DNA of 64,000 nt from Candidatus Calditenuaceae archaeon (GTDB lineage Archaea > Thermoproteota > Nitrososphaeria_A > Caldarchaeales > Calditenuaceae). Positions 16,248-25,225 of this stretch are shown here, piece by piece. The stretch covers positions 22,926 to 86,925 of the forward strand of contig JANXED010000005.1 of NCBI GenBank assembly GCA_025058175.1, read 5' to 3'. The notes under the pieces were generated by a model. The model worked only from the letters and a program-made list of their open reading frames with translations, did no database searches and was not told where the DNA came from. Within the stretch, counting starts at the first letter, position 1. Every line of letters starts with the position of its first letter. Both the position numbers and the translations under genes were made by a program.

Positions 16248-17183
16248 ATGAAGGTCATGAGCGGTTTGATGAACATCATGGAGCACATCGACGTTCAAGA
16301 GTTTTCGCCGATATTTATGAGTGTAGTAAGAGACTGCATCGCTTCTTTCCGGTGGAGGGAGAGGCGTCCGCGCGGCTCACCGATCGTCTTCGGTGCCGAG
16401 GAGCTGCTCGACGGGTTCTGCAGGTCGCCCGACCTGAGCGGGTGCGAGGTCTACGAGCTACGGGGGCGGGGTACGCGGAGGAGCGTCGCCGCAGTCGACG
16501 CCTCGGTGACGGCGATCGGGCTCTGGGACGGAGGGGTGCTGGCCTCGCTGAAGGGCGCGGTGGTCCAGAGGTCCCACGAAGGGGTCAGGGTTACGGTCCT
16601 GGGCCCGGTCCCTAAGTACGTTCCTCTGGAGGTGACGGACGACCCCGTCGGCGACTCGGTGCTGCTCAGTGAGCTCAGGTGGTTCGAGAGGCACCTCCAG
16701 GCCTTCGCGGCCTCACAGGAGGGGCCGGAGCTGCTGCTGTTCGACTCTCCGCTCGCAAAGGTCGACAGGGGCGTGCTCGAGCTCTCCAGGAGCAGGCACG
16801 TGGTCGGCGTCGTCAAGTCGAGCCCGCTTGCCTTGATTCCAGGGGCCCTTGAACTCCCACCGACCCGCGGGGTCGGAGCTGTGGCCCTCGTCAGGGAGGG
16901 GGAGTTCGCGGTCACGGTCTCGAGGCTCTCGCCCAACGGACTACCGCTGAGGATTGACGTCTGGCCCGCGGACGGGTGGAGGGAGGCTCTTGAGGACGTC
17001 CTGACCAGCGACTGCCTCGTCCACGGTTACCCCGAGTCCCTGGCGCTGGCCCACGCGTACTCCAGGCAGACCTGGCCCGAGGTCTTTGCGTTGAGGTCGC
17101 TTCTGACGAGGGAGCTGCGCGCGGGGTGCATTGAGGCCCCGGACGTGAGGTCGACGGTCCTCTCGCCGTTCGACGGGAGATGA
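16248..17183 (+). CDS. nurA: NurA 5'-3' nuclease
   Basis: 311 aa. It partners HerA in DNA end resection during archaeal homologous recombination. The catalytic Asp lies in SVAAVDASVTAIG (near residue 83). ELLLFDSPL, VVGVVKSS and a C-terminal VHGYPESLALAHAYS correspond to the later NurA motifs. The gene overlaps herA as ATGA. An AAATTTAATAGG element lies about 35-40 nt before the ATG at 16248; a second ATG at 16257 is a plausible alternative start. No mre11 or rad50 is in the window. Confidence 0.85.
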   Translation: MKVMSGLMNIMEHIDVQEFSPIFMSVVRDCIASFRWRERRPRGSPIVFGAEELLDGFCRSPDLSGCEVYELRGRGTRRSVAAVDASVTAIGLWDGGVLASLKGAVVQRSHEGVRVTVLGPVPKYVPLEVTDDPVGDSVLLSELRWFERHLQAFAASQEGPELLLFDSPLAKVDRGVLELSRSRHVVGVVKSSPLALIPGALELPPTRGVGAVALVREGEFAVTVSRLSPNGLPLRIDVWPADGWREALEDVLTSDCLVHGYPESLALAHAYSRQTWPEVFALRSLLTRELRAGCIEAPDVRSTVLSPFDGR

Positions 17184-18616
17184 GGATCTACCGGAAGGCC
17201 GGCGACAGGGTGGAGCTCATCGCCCTCGGGAGGGACCTGAGGCTCGAGAAGGGCGACTACGTCCTCGCGTCGGACGGAAGCAGCACGCTGGTCCTGCAGG
17301 TGATAGACGTTGAGTACGCCGAGCTCCCCGGCGCCCTCGAGGAGACCCTCAGGGACCTAACGACCGACTCGCTCGTCCAGCTCGTCAGGCACGACCCTAT
17401 GAACGTCGAGTCTCACGTGAGGGCCGTCAGGGACTCGAGGCTTGTGGTCACGAAGCTCAGGAAGGTGATCGGAGGACCCTCGATCTCGCTGCCCTCGAGG
17501 CACGCGACCCGTGTGAGGCAGGCCTCGCCGCTGGAGGTCCTGGATTTAGCCTCGGGGCACAAGGAGAGGTCGATCGAGCTCGGCGACGGCGTCGCCATCG
17601 ACCCGAGGGACGTCGAGGGATGCGTGACGATAATCACGGGGAGGAAGGAGTCCGGGAAGTCCCACCTCGCGAAGCTGCTCGCGGTCTCGCTGGTCATGAC
17701 AGGTTACACGGTGCTGGTCCTCGACATCAACGGCGAATACGTCTCATTGGGGACTAGGAGGGACGGAGGGAGGAGCGGGATTCACGACAGGATGACCGTG
17801 CTCTCGCCCGGCATCGACTACCTGATACCGCTGAACGGTCTCTCGCAGGAGGTCCTGGCCGACGTGATGACGTTCGCGCTCGGGCTGCCCCAGACCAGCT
17901 TAAGGGAGCTCCTGAGGGCCGCTAGGGAACTCAGGGAGTCAGGGGGGCTGACGTTCAGGGGCCTCTACAGGGCCGTCCTCCACTCGCAGATGAACGAGTC
18001 GGTGAGGGACGCGATACTGAACAGGCTTGCGGCCCTCGAGTCCTCCGGCCTCTTCACCGACGAGCGGGGCGCCACCGACGCGCTGGTCAAGGCCCTCGCG
18101 TCGCCTGAGGGGAGGCTGGTCGTACTGGACATGAGCTGCCTCGGCCCGTCGCAGAGGAGGATCCTCGTGGAGTACGTCTTGAGCGACCTGAAGGATCGGC
18201 TATTCGCAGGGGAGCTGGAGCCGCTGATCCTGTTCGCGGAGGAGGCCCACCTCTACCTCAGGGAGACCTACTGGGAGGACATCGTGACGAGGATGAGGCA
18301 CATAGGGATATCGACGGTGCTGATCACCAACCAGCCCGACTCGATCCCCGCCCTGATCTACAGGCAGGCCGACAACGTCTTCATGTTCAACACGCGCAAC
18401 GGCTCGGACATCGAGCACCTCGCGAGGAACCTCGACGTCGACGCGGAGACCCTCAGGTCGATCCTCCCGGACCTCGAGAGGGGACACGTGCTGGCCTGGG
18501 GTAAGGCGTTCAGCTTCATGCCGATCGCGTTGACGGTGAGGGACACGGAGTTGGTCACGCGAGGGGAGACGAGGCGGAGGTCCCTCAGGGGGGAGAGCGC
18601 CGAGGGCGTCATGTGA
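17180..18616 (+). CDS. herA: HerA DNA translocase/helicase
   Basis: 478 aa, hexameric ATPase that pumps DNA for NurA. An N-terminal HAS-barrel is followed by Walker A GRKESGKSHL at about residues 153-162. LVLDINGEYVSLG follows it. A Walker-B-like ILFAEEAHLYL is near residue 348, and the sensor region TVLITNQPDSIP and arginine-rich C-terminus are present. The start overlaps the nurA stop as ATGA. Acidic residues are shifted in the Walker B (AEEAH), which I believe is common in this family. Confidence 0.92.
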   Translation: MRIYRKAGDRVELIALGRDLRLEKGDYVLASDGSSTLVLQVIDVEYAELPGALEETLRDLTTDSLVQLVRHDPMNVESHVRAVRDSRLVVTKLRKVIGGPSISLPSRHATRVRQASPLEVLDLASGHKERSIELGDGVAIDPRDVEGCVTIITGRKESGKSHLAKLLAVSLVMTGYTVLVLDINGEYVSLGTRRDGGRSGIHDRMTVLSPGIDYLIPLNGLSQEVLADVMTFALGLPQTSLRELLRAARELRESGGLTFRGLYRAVLHSQMNESVRDAILNRLAALESSGLFTDERGATDALVKALASPEGRLVVLDMSCLGPSQRRILVEYVLSDLKDRLFAGELEPLILFAEEAHLYLRETYWEDIVTRMRHIGISTVLITNQPDSIPALIYRQADNVFMFNTRNGSDIEHLARNLDVDAETLRSILPDLERGHVLAWGKAFSFMPIALTVRDTELVTRGETRRRSLRGESAEGVM

Positions 18617-18669
18617 CCGGTGCGGCTGCACGACAACTTATTAGAGGCCGCAGAGAACCTAAACTTAAC

Positions 18670-19482
18670 ATGGCGTTCGCTCTACAGGTCGGAGTCGGAA
18701 CGCTCTTCGGTCTCCTCATACTGGTCATCATACTGATCGCGATCCTGAGGGCCGCCATCAGGGTGGTGAAGGAGTACGAGAGGGTCGTGGTCTTCAGGCT
18801 CGGCAGATTGATCGGCATAAAGGGCCCAGGGCTCGTCTTCCTGATACCGATAATCGACTCGCCAAAGTTGATCGACCTGAGGATAGTCTCGATAGACGTC
18901 CCGAAGCAGAAGATCGTAACTAAGGACAACGTCACCGTCGAGGTCGATGCGGTCGTCTTCATGAGGGTCGAGGACCCGCAGGCGGCGGTCCTGAGGGTTA
19001 GGGACTTCCTGATGGCCTCCAGCATGCTCTCGATGACCACACTCAGGGACGTGATAGGTCAGGTCGAGCTCGACGACCTCCTGACGAAGAGGGACGAGCT
19101 GAACGTCAGGATTCAGCGGATACTCGACGAGGCGACGGAGCCCTGGGGCGTTAAGATAACCGCTGTCGCGATAAGGGACGTGGTGCTCCCCGCTGACATG
19201 CAGAGGGCGATCGCGAAGCAGGCCGAGGCCGAGAGGGAGAGGAGGAGCAGGGTGATCATGGCGGAGGGCGAGTATCTCGCGGCCCAGAAGATGGCCGAGG
19301 CCGCGATGGCCTACGCGGCGAACCCGATAGCGCTGAGGCTCAGGGAGCTTCAGACTTGGACGGAGATCGCGAGGGAGAAGAACTTGATTATCGTGACAGA
19401 GGGCGGAGGAGGGCTGGGGAGTTTCGTCGCGACGGCGGCAGGAGTAGCGGGCCATGAGATCAAGAAGGGGAAGGCCGAGTAG
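18670..19482 (+). CDS. Stomatin/prohibitin (SPFH) family membrane protein
   Basis: 270 aa. One N-terminal membrane helix (about residues 5-30) precedes VVKEYERVVVFRLGR, the classic stomatin entry, then a full PHB domain and a C-terminal coiled coil (AEAERERRSRVIMAEGEY). Start is the ATG at 18670; an upstream frame to 18613 overlaps the promoter and lacks family sequence. It overlaps the NfeD protease gene, its usual partner: the protease is known to cleave the stomatin C-terminus in Pyrococcus. Confidence 0.93.
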   Translation: MAFALQVGVGTLFGLLILVIILIAILRAAIRVVKEYERVVVFRLGRLIGIKGPGLVFLIPIIDSPKLIDLRIVSIDVPKQKIVTKDNVTVEVDAVVFMRVEDPQAAVLRVRDFLMASSMLSMTTLRDVIGQVELDDLLTKRDELNVRIQRILDEATEPWGVKITAVAIRDVVLPADMQRAIAKQAEAERERRSRVIMAEGEYLAAQKMAEAAMAYAANPIALRLRELQTWTEIAREKNLIIVTEGGGGLGSFVATAAGVAGHEIKKGKAE

Positions 19483-20788
19483 CGATAAGAAGCTCGCGCT
19501 GCTACTGCTGCTAGCCGCGTTCTTAATTCCGCTCTCGTTGAGTTTGGCTCCCGCTGAGTCGCAACCGAGACCCCGGGTCGCCCTGCTCGAGGTCCAGGGC
19601 TACATCTCGACCGCTGTGGCCGAGTGGATCGAGCAGTTCCTCGAGACGGCAGAGATTTACGACGCGGTCGTCATCACCATCAACACCTTCGGGGGCTTAG
19701 GGGACGCGACCCTGAAGATCGTCGACGCCATAATGAACTCGCCTGCGCCCGTGGTCGTCTTCGTCTACCCGCCGGGTGGGCAGGCTCTCTCGGCAGGGAC
19801 CTACATACTGATGTCGGCGGACCTCGCGGCGATGGCTCCCCACACGATCATCGGGTCGGCGCAGCCCGTGGTCAACGGAGTCCCCTCGCAGGACCCGAAG
19901 CTGATCAACTTCCTCGTCGAGAAGATTAGGACGATGGCCAGGATCCACGGACGGAACGAGACTCAGGCGGCGAGGTTCGTGACCCACAACGACAACCTCA
20001 ACCCAAACGCCGCCCTGGAGAGGGGAGTAATCGAAGTGGTCGCTGAGGACGTCAGGGACCTGCTGGAAAAGGCTCACGGGAGGACGGTCAGGAGGCTAGG
20101 GGGCGAGGCGACGCTGAACCTCAAGGGCGCGGTGATCGAGAGGATCTCCAGGGACGTTAGGTCGGAGGTGCTCCATTTCCTGAGCGACCCGATACTCTCG
20201 ACGCTCTTGATGTCGCTCGGCTTCCTGATACTGATCGTGGGCCTCACCAACCCCGGCATCGGGACCGAGCTGGTCGGGGGGATCCTGATACTCCTTGGGC
20301 TGATCGGACAGGGCTTCAGCGTCAACCTAGTAGGTCTCGGGATAATCATCCTGGGGTCTATCCTCGTGCTCTACGAGTTCTACACCGGTGGAACCCTCAT
20401 CGCCTTGCCGTTCGGTATAGGCTTGCTGGTCCTCGGGTCGATACTGCTGATTCGCTCACCGCCCGGCATAATCTACATCGCGCAGAGCTGGCTTGAGGAG
20501 GCAATGGTGAGCGTGGTGCTCGTCGGGACGTTCGCTGGCGCTTTCGCGGGGTTCGTCGTCTACAAGGTGGCCAGGGTCGCGAGACGGAGGACGCTCCAGA
20601 TAGCAGTCGAGGAGTCCGGAAGGGCCGTCGAGGACATCGCCTCGGGCTCGGTGGGGTATGTAGTGGTCGGCGGGGAGTACAGGAGGGCCCTAGCGCTCGA
20701 GGACGTCAAGCGAGACGAGGAGGTCAAGGTCGTCGGGAAGAGGGACAACTTGCTCCTGGTCAGGCCCGCGAGGCCGAAGCAGGCCTAG
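19454..20788 (+). CDS. NfeD-family membrane-bound serine protease (ClpP class)
   Basis: 444 aa. A signal or anchor helix at about residues 13-31 precedes a ClpP-like protease domain. The nucleophile is probably Ser in GGQALSAGTYILM, and the Lys in QDPKLINFLVEK is a candidate general base, as in the Ser-Lys dyad of Pyrococcus PH1510. Three or four membrane helices (about 235-350) and a C-terminal NfeD OB-fold (SGSVGYVVVGGEYRRAL) follow. The start overlaps the stomatin gene by 29 nt. Membrane quality control is the likely role. Confidence 0.9.
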   Translation: MRSRRGRPSSDKKLALLLLLAAFLIPLSLSLAPAESQPRPRVALLEVQGYISTAVAEWIEQFLETAEIYDAVVITINTFGGLGDATLKIVDAIMNSPAPVVVFVYPPGGQALSAGTYILMSADLAAMAPHTIIGSAQPVVNGVPSQDPKLINFLVEKIRTMARIHGRNETQAARFVTHNDNLNPNAALERGVIEVVAEDVRDLLEKAHGRTVRRLGGEATLNLKGAVIERISRDVRSEVLHFLSDPILSTLLMSLGFLILIVGLTNPGIGTELVGGILILLGLIGQGFSVNLVGLGIIILGSILVLYEFYTGGTLIALPFGIGLLVLGSILLIRSPPGIIYIAQSWLEEAMVSVVLVGTFAGAFAGFVVYKVARVARRRTLQIAVEESGRAVEDIASGSVGYVVVGGEYRRALALEDVKRDEEVKVVGKRDNLLLVRPARPKQA

Positions 20789-20843
20789 ATCGCCCGAAGG
20801 GACCAAAAACTACCTCGTATTGGGTACGCGACGCTCCGGACGC

Positions 20844-21275
20844 TTAGAGCTGCGCGCCAAAGCGGTCTGTCCTGCGCCTCAGGCCCCTAGGCCTGGAGGC
20901 GTTGAAGTAACCTCCCGAGGGCACGGTCCTCTCGGAGAGGTTGTTCTCGGTGTTGACCTCGCCGATCTCCTCGTCCACGACCTCTACGCTCCCGTACCTC
21001 CCGAGGTTCAGCTGCATCCTGCCCTTGAAGACCTTGACGTAGGCGTTGGTCACCTTCACGGTGCTCCCGACCTCCACCTTGTCTATGTCGTCGTCCCACA
21101 GGACCAGCGATATCGCGCCCGTCTTGTCAGCTATCGTCGCGATCGAGAGCCTGTGGTTCGCGTTGTCGTACTGGCTGCCCACGACCCGCGGCTCGGTTTT
21201 CGAGACGACCTTCGCGACCAGGTTCACGCCCCTTGAGCTGGGGCCGAGGTCCTCTATTCTCTCCACCTTACTCAA
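20844..21275 (-). CDS. Single-stranded DNA-binding protein, single OB fold
   Basis: 143 aa with a TTG start. The OB fold covers about residues 5-105 (RGVNLVAKVVSKTEPR, ISLVLWDDDIDKVEVG, GRMQLNLGRYG). It resembles crenarchaeal and thaumarchaeal RPA-like SSB. The basic C-terminal tail replaces the acidic tip of Sulfolobus SSB. On the minus strand ATTAAAAAG lies about 50 nt upstream, so a short leader is likely. The location near nurA-herA fits a DNA-repair neighbourhood. Confidence 0.85.
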   Translation of the reverse strand: MSKVERIEDLGPSSRGVNLVAKVVSKTEPRVVGSQYDNANHRLSIATIADKTGAISLVLWDDDIDKVEVGSTVKVTNAYVKVFKGRMQLNLGRYGSVEVVDEEIGEVNTENNLSERTVPSGGYFNASRPRGLRRRTDRFGAQL

Positions 21276-21404
21276 ACGCGTTCACGCCCTATGTGTACCC
21301 CCACTTCTAATGAGGTCACTTTTTAATGTTCGCGAGCCCTCCTCAGCAGGGATGTCCGCTGATACATTCTTAAACCGGCTTCACGTGGGGAGGAGTTCGC
21401 GGGT

Positions 21405-22547
21405 TTGGACTACTATGAGCTGCTGATGTTCGTCGCGTCGGTCTCGCTGATCGTGGCGCTGGTCCTCTCGAAGCGGGCGAAGGTCGGGTACGCGGTCGCG
21501 GCCGGGGCCCTCATGTACGGAGCCACGACCCTGAGGCCCGCGGAGCTGCTGAGCGTCACGGTAGGGTCCTTCAACCAGAGGATGCTCGAGGTCGCGACGG
21601 CCCTGGTCTTCTCGATGACGCTCTCCCACGCGATGAGGAGGGACGGCGAGCGGATCTACAGGGGCATGGTGAGGCTCGGGCCGAGGGCGGCGGCAATAGG
21701 GATACCCGCGACGATAGGGCTGCTGCCGATGCCCGGGGGAGCGTACGTCTCCGCGACGATCGCCGACCAGCTCTACGAGAGGGTGAACATGGACAGGAGG
21801 GTGAGGACGTTCGTGAATTACTGGTGGAGGCACATCTGGATATCGGTCTGGCCCCTCTACCAGGGCGTGATCCTGGCCTCTGCGGTCCTCCACGCGAGCG
21901 TCGTCGAGGTGATCTCGAGGACCTGGCCCGCGGCGCTGGCAGCTGCGATCGCAGGCTTCGCGATGGTGCCGAGGATCCCGAAGGTGGGCGACCTCGGCCT
22001 GCTCCGGGACCTGAAGTCGCTCTGGCCCCTGGGGCTGGTCGCGGTCCTCTCGTTCCTCCTGCCCCTCCCGATCGCGATCGGACTGACGCTCCTCGCGTAC
22101 GTCCTGGTCAGCAGGATGAGCTCGAGGGAGTTCCTCGAGGCCCTCAGACTCGGGACCAACCCTAACGTGATGATGATCATAATCGGGTCGCTGGTCTTCT
22201 CGAGCTACATCGTCGCAACCGGACTGAACCTCGACCTCGCGGAGACGCTCGGCCCCTACGGCCCGATCGCCGTCTTCTCGGTACCGCTGGTCATAGGTTT
22301 GGCCACGGGAATAGAGTTCGCCTTCGTCGCGCTCGCCTTCCCTCCCCTCCTGGGACTGCTCGACGGATACATGGCCGCCCTCGCCTTCGCGGGCGGGCAC
22401 ATCGGGGTGATGCTGAGCCCCGCCCACAGCTGCTTCGTCCTCTCCTCCGAGTACTTCAGGACGCCCCTCAATGACGTCTACCCGCTACTCGCGAGGGCCA
22501 TACTGATCGAGGTCCCGCTGATCGCGCTCCTCCTGACGGTCCTCTGA
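21405..22547 (+). CDS. DUF401 family membrane permease
   Basis: 380 aa with about ten membrane helices. Family-typical motifs are GLLPMPGGAYVSA near residue 105 and GGHIGVMLSPAHSCFVLSSEYF near residue 330. DUF401 belongs to the ion-transporter superfamily with gluconate- and citrate-type permeases; the substrate is unknown. The TTG start has GGAGGAG upstream. It ends two nt before the convergent Fe-S reductase gene. Confidence 0.85.
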   Translation: MDYYELLMFVASVSLIVALVLSKRAKVGYAVAAGALMYGATTLRPAELLSVTVGSFNQRMLEVATALVFSMTLSHAMRRDGERIYRGMVRLGPRAAAIGIPATIGLLPMPGGAYVSATIADQLYERVNMDRRVRTFVNYWWRHIWISVWPLYQGVILASAVLHASVVEVISRTWPAALAAAIAGFAMVPRIPKVGDLGLLRDLKSLWPLGLVAVLSFLLPLPIAIGLTLLAYVLVSRMSSREFLEALRLGTNPNVMMIIIGSLVFSSYIVATGLNLDLAETLGPYGPIAVFSVPLVIGLATGIEFAFVALAFPPLLGLLDGYMAALAFAGGHIGVMLSPAHSCFVLSSEYFRTPLNDVYPLLARAILIEVPLIALLLTVL

Positions 22548-22549
22548 GT

Positions 22550-24535
22550 TCAGAAGAGCTCCGAGAGGTCCTTCACCTTCACCGAGCCCTCGACCCCCAG
22601 CACCCTCACCGCGTCCTCGAGCATGGCGAGGCAGAAGGGACACTCCGCGACGATCACACTGGCCCCTGTGCTTAGGGCCTCCTCGACCCTCTGGACGCTC
22701 TCACGCTTGACCCTCTTCACCTCGTACCAATAGTTACCCCCTCCGCCGCCGCAGCAGAACGTGTCCGCACCTCTCCTAGGCATCTCCCTCAGGTCCGCAC
22801 CCGCTAATGCTATCCTCGGCTCGTCGACGATGCCGTTGTGCCTGGCTATGTAGCAGGAGTCGTGGAGCGTGACCGAGACCGCCTCCCTGACCCTGATCCT
22901 CCCCTCCTTCACTAGCCTCCCCAGCAGTACCGAGTGGTGGACGACCTCGACGTCCAGCCCGAACTCCCTGTACTCGTGCTTCAGGACCTGGTAGCAGTGC
23001 GGGCAGTGGGTCAGGACCTTCTTCGCGTTGACGGACTTCAGCGCCTCCACGTTCCTGTAGGCCTGCTCCTGGAACCTCCCCTCCTCGCCCATCCTCCTCG
23101 CCGACTCGCCGGTGCAGGACTCGAGGGGCCCGAGGACCGCGAAGCTCACGCCGGCCCGCGTGAGGACCTCCGCAAGCCTCTTAACGACCTGCCTCGCCCT
23201 CTGATCGAACGTCGAGAGGCACCCGATCCAGTAGACGTACTCGGCGTCGGGGTACTCGTCGACCGTCTTGACGCCCATCGCCCTCAACTCGGAGAGCAGC
23301 TCCTGCCTCGCGGACTGCGGGAGCCCGTACATGTTCCCGGTCCTGCCGAGGTTGGTGAGGGCCTCAACCGCGCGCCTCTCGAGCCTCCCCTCCAGCGTGA
23401 GGGACCTCCTCGCCTCGAGTATGTACTCCATCGGGCTGATGGTGACCGGACAGACCTCGGCGCAGGCGGCACAGGTGGTGCACGCGAAGAGCTCCTCATA
23501 GGTCAGCACTCCGGACTCGAGGACGTCGCGCCCCCCGTCCTGGCGGGAGCGCCACATCTCCTCTCTCAGCTTCTGGACGACCATCCTCGGCGAGAGAGGC
23601 GTTCCGGCCGCGAAGGCGGGGCAGGCGGCCTCGCATCTCCCGCAGTCGGTGCAGGCGTCGAGCCCCATCCTCTGGTACCAGTCGAGCTCGCTGACCCTCC
23701 TGAACCCGACCTTGACCTCGGCCTCAGGGCTGAGCTCCTCGAGCTTGAAGGGCGTCTTCGCGAGGACCGGAGGCCTCGGAGCTGCGTGGGAGAGCCCGGC
23801 GTAGAAGACGGCCACGATCGTGTGGAGGAGGTTGGTGAACGGGATCGCCGCGACTAGCGAGAAGGCGACGACCGCGTGGGCCCACCAGACCCAGGCGTAG
23901 AGACCGGAGGCGACCGCTTCAGGTACCTCGAGGGCCGAGAGCGATGCAGCGACCGCGTTCCCGACGAACGAGTAGCCGGCCCAGGGGACCTCTTTGACGT
24001 GGAGCCTGAGCCCCTCCATCACGAACCCCGAAACCCCGATGAACAGGATCCCGTAGAGGTAGGCGTAGTACTCGAGCTTCTGCCTGAGCCTCTTCACCCC
24101 TGAGTACCTCCTGCCCAGCGCGACGACGACCCCGTACATCATCAGGACGCCGAAGAGGTCCATCGCGAACTCGAAGGCGACGTAGCCCGTCCCCTGCAGG
24201 AGCTTTCCTCCGAGCCTCTCGAAGACGTCGAAGTCGATCGCAACCAGCACGGTCCCGATGAAGAGGACGAGGATGCCGTAGCTGAGCGCGACGTGCATCA
24301 CGCCCGGTCCGATCTCCCTCAGGAGTCTCCTCTGCGCAACCGCGTACTTCGCCACCCCCTTCAGCCAAGCGACCGGGTCCCTGAGCACCGCCTTCAGCGC
24401 CTCCCATCCGTACTCGGACATCTTCAGGTAGAAGCCGTAGAGGAAGACGGCCGCGAACGGCAGCAGGACGAGGTACATCGCGACCTCGGTCCACTCCGGG
24501 AGGAGGGCGAAGTTCTCCCTCGCGGGGACCTCCAC
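22550..24535 (-). CDS. Membrane Fe-S oxidoreductase, FadF/HdrD-like with NarI-type cytochrome b domain
   Basis: 661 aa fusion. Residues about 15-270 form six helices of a NarI/HdrE-like cytochrome b. Two 4Fe-4S motifs follow (CTDCGRCEAACPAF and CTTCAACAEVCPV). Two CCG domains end the protein: the first spans GCLSTFDQ through CTGES to CPHC, the second HDSCYIARHN through FCCGGGGGN to CPFC. This layout matches proteins (FadF) that move electrons from ETF to quinone; heterodisulfide reductase HdrDE shares the parts. ETF genes are not adjacent, so the donor is inferred. The GTG start has TTTTTAG about 30 nt upstream (leaderless). Confidence 0.85.
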   Translation of the reverse strand: MEVPARENFALLPEWTEVAMYLVLLPFAAVFLYGFYLKMSEYGWEALKAVLRDPVAWLKGVAKYAVAQRRLLREIGPGVMHVALSYGILVLFIGTVLVAIDFDVFERLGGKLLQGTGYVAFEFAMDLFGVLMMYGVVVALGRRYSGVKRLRQKLEYYAYLYGILFIGVSGFVMEGLRLHVKEVPWAGYSFVGNAVAASLSALEVPEAVASGLYAWVWWAHAVVAFSLVAAIPFTNLLHTIVAVFYAGLSHAAPRPPVLAKTPFKLEELSPEAEVKVGFRRVSELDWYQRMGLDACTDCGRCEAACPAFAAGTPLSPRMVVQKLREEMWRSRQDGGRDVLESGVLTYEELFACTTCAACAEVCPVTISPMEYILEARRSLTLEGRLERRAVEALTNLGRTGNMYGLPQSARQELLSELRAMGVKTVDEYPDAEYVYWIGCLSTFDQRARQVVKRLAEVLTRAGVSFAVLGPLESCTGESARRMGEEGRFQEQAYRNVEALKSVNAKKVLTHCPHCYQVLKHEYREFGLDVEVVHHSVLLGRLVKEGRIRVREAVSVTLHDSCYIARHNGIVDEPRIALAGADLREMPRRGADTFCCGGGGGNYWYEVKRVKRESVQRVEEALSTGASVIVAECPFCLAMLEDAVRVLGVEGSVKVKDLSELF

Positions 24536-24605
24536 GGGTTTAGCGGCCTCACCGGAGCTAAAAACGGTGCTCCGGAGTGCGCGGCGCGCGTTGGTCGGCC
24601 GCAGC

Positions 24606-24613
24606 CTTATACC
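24606..24613 (+). promoter_or_regulatory. TATA box of the nudix gene
   Basis: CTTATACC is centred about 27 nt before the GTG at 24636. This spacing decides the start in favour of that GTG over an upstream frame beginning at 24567. Confidence 0.5.
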
Positions 24614-24635
24614 CGGGTCTACCCGGGCCGAGGTC

Positions 24636-25190
24636 GTGGAGGTAAGGGTCCTCGAGTCGAGGAGGATCTACTCGGGGAGGACGGTGGGCCTGAGGGTGGA
24701 GAGGGTCTCGGTGGACGGGAGGGTAGTCCTCAGGGAGATAGTGGAGCACCGGGGGGCAGCAGTGATAGTCCCGATCCGTGACGACGGAAGGCTGGTCCTG
24801 GTCAAGCAGTACAGGCGGCCGGTCGACGAGGAGGTCCTCGAGTTCCCCGCAGGGACGCTCGAGCCCGGCGAGGACCCGGAGGGCTGCGCGAAAAGGGAGC
24901 TCCTGGAGGAGACCGGACACGAGGCCCTCTCCCTCGAGAGGCTCGCGACCGTATACCCCGCTCCCGGGTACTCGGAGGAGGCGATGCACCTCTTCCTGGC
25001 CAGAGCGGTCCCTAAAGGGGGTCTCGCGCTGGAGGACGACGAGGACCTGAGGGTCGTGACGCTGACGCTCGAGGAGCTGATCGGGATGGCGCTGAGGGGA
25101 GAGGTCAGGGACGCGAAGACGATCGTCGGCGCCTTCCTGCTGAGGGAGAGGTTGGGCCGAGGGAGCCAACCGGCGTCCGGGTTCCGGTGA
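24636..25190 (+). CDS. Nudix hydrolase, ADP-ribose pyrophosphatase type
   Basis: 184 aa. The nudix box GTLEPGEDPEGCAKRELLEE with ETGHE is complete. AVIVPIRDDGRLVLVKQYR before it and YPAPGYSEEAMHLFLA after it are typical of ADP-ribose pyrophosphatases, which split ADP-ribose to AMP and ribose 5-phosphate. The start is chosen from the TATA box 27 nt upstream. The stop overlaps the promoter of the next gene, mrp, by nothing but position; the mrp start is 35 nt downstream. Divergent from the membrane Fe-S reductase. Confidence 0.9.
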   Translation: MEVRVLESRRIYSGRTVGLRVERVSVDGRVVLREIVEHRGAAVIVPIRDDGRLVLVKQYRRPVDEEVLEFPAGTLEPGEDPEGCAKRELLEETGHEALSLERLATVYPAPGYSEEAMHLFLARAVPKGGLALEDDEDLRVVTLTLEELIGMALRGEVRDAKTIVGAFLLRERLGRGSQPASGFR

Positions 25191-25193
25191 CAC

Positions 25194-25200
25194 GTTTATC
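25194..25200 (+). promoter_or_regulatory. TATA-like box of the mrp gene
   Basis: GTTTATC is centred about 29 nt before the ATG at 25226, overlapping the end of the nudix gene. It suggests mrp-moaE can be transcribed independently as a leaderless mRNA. Confidence 0.4.
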
Positions 25201-25225
25201 AGACGTCCCGGAGACACATCCGCGG

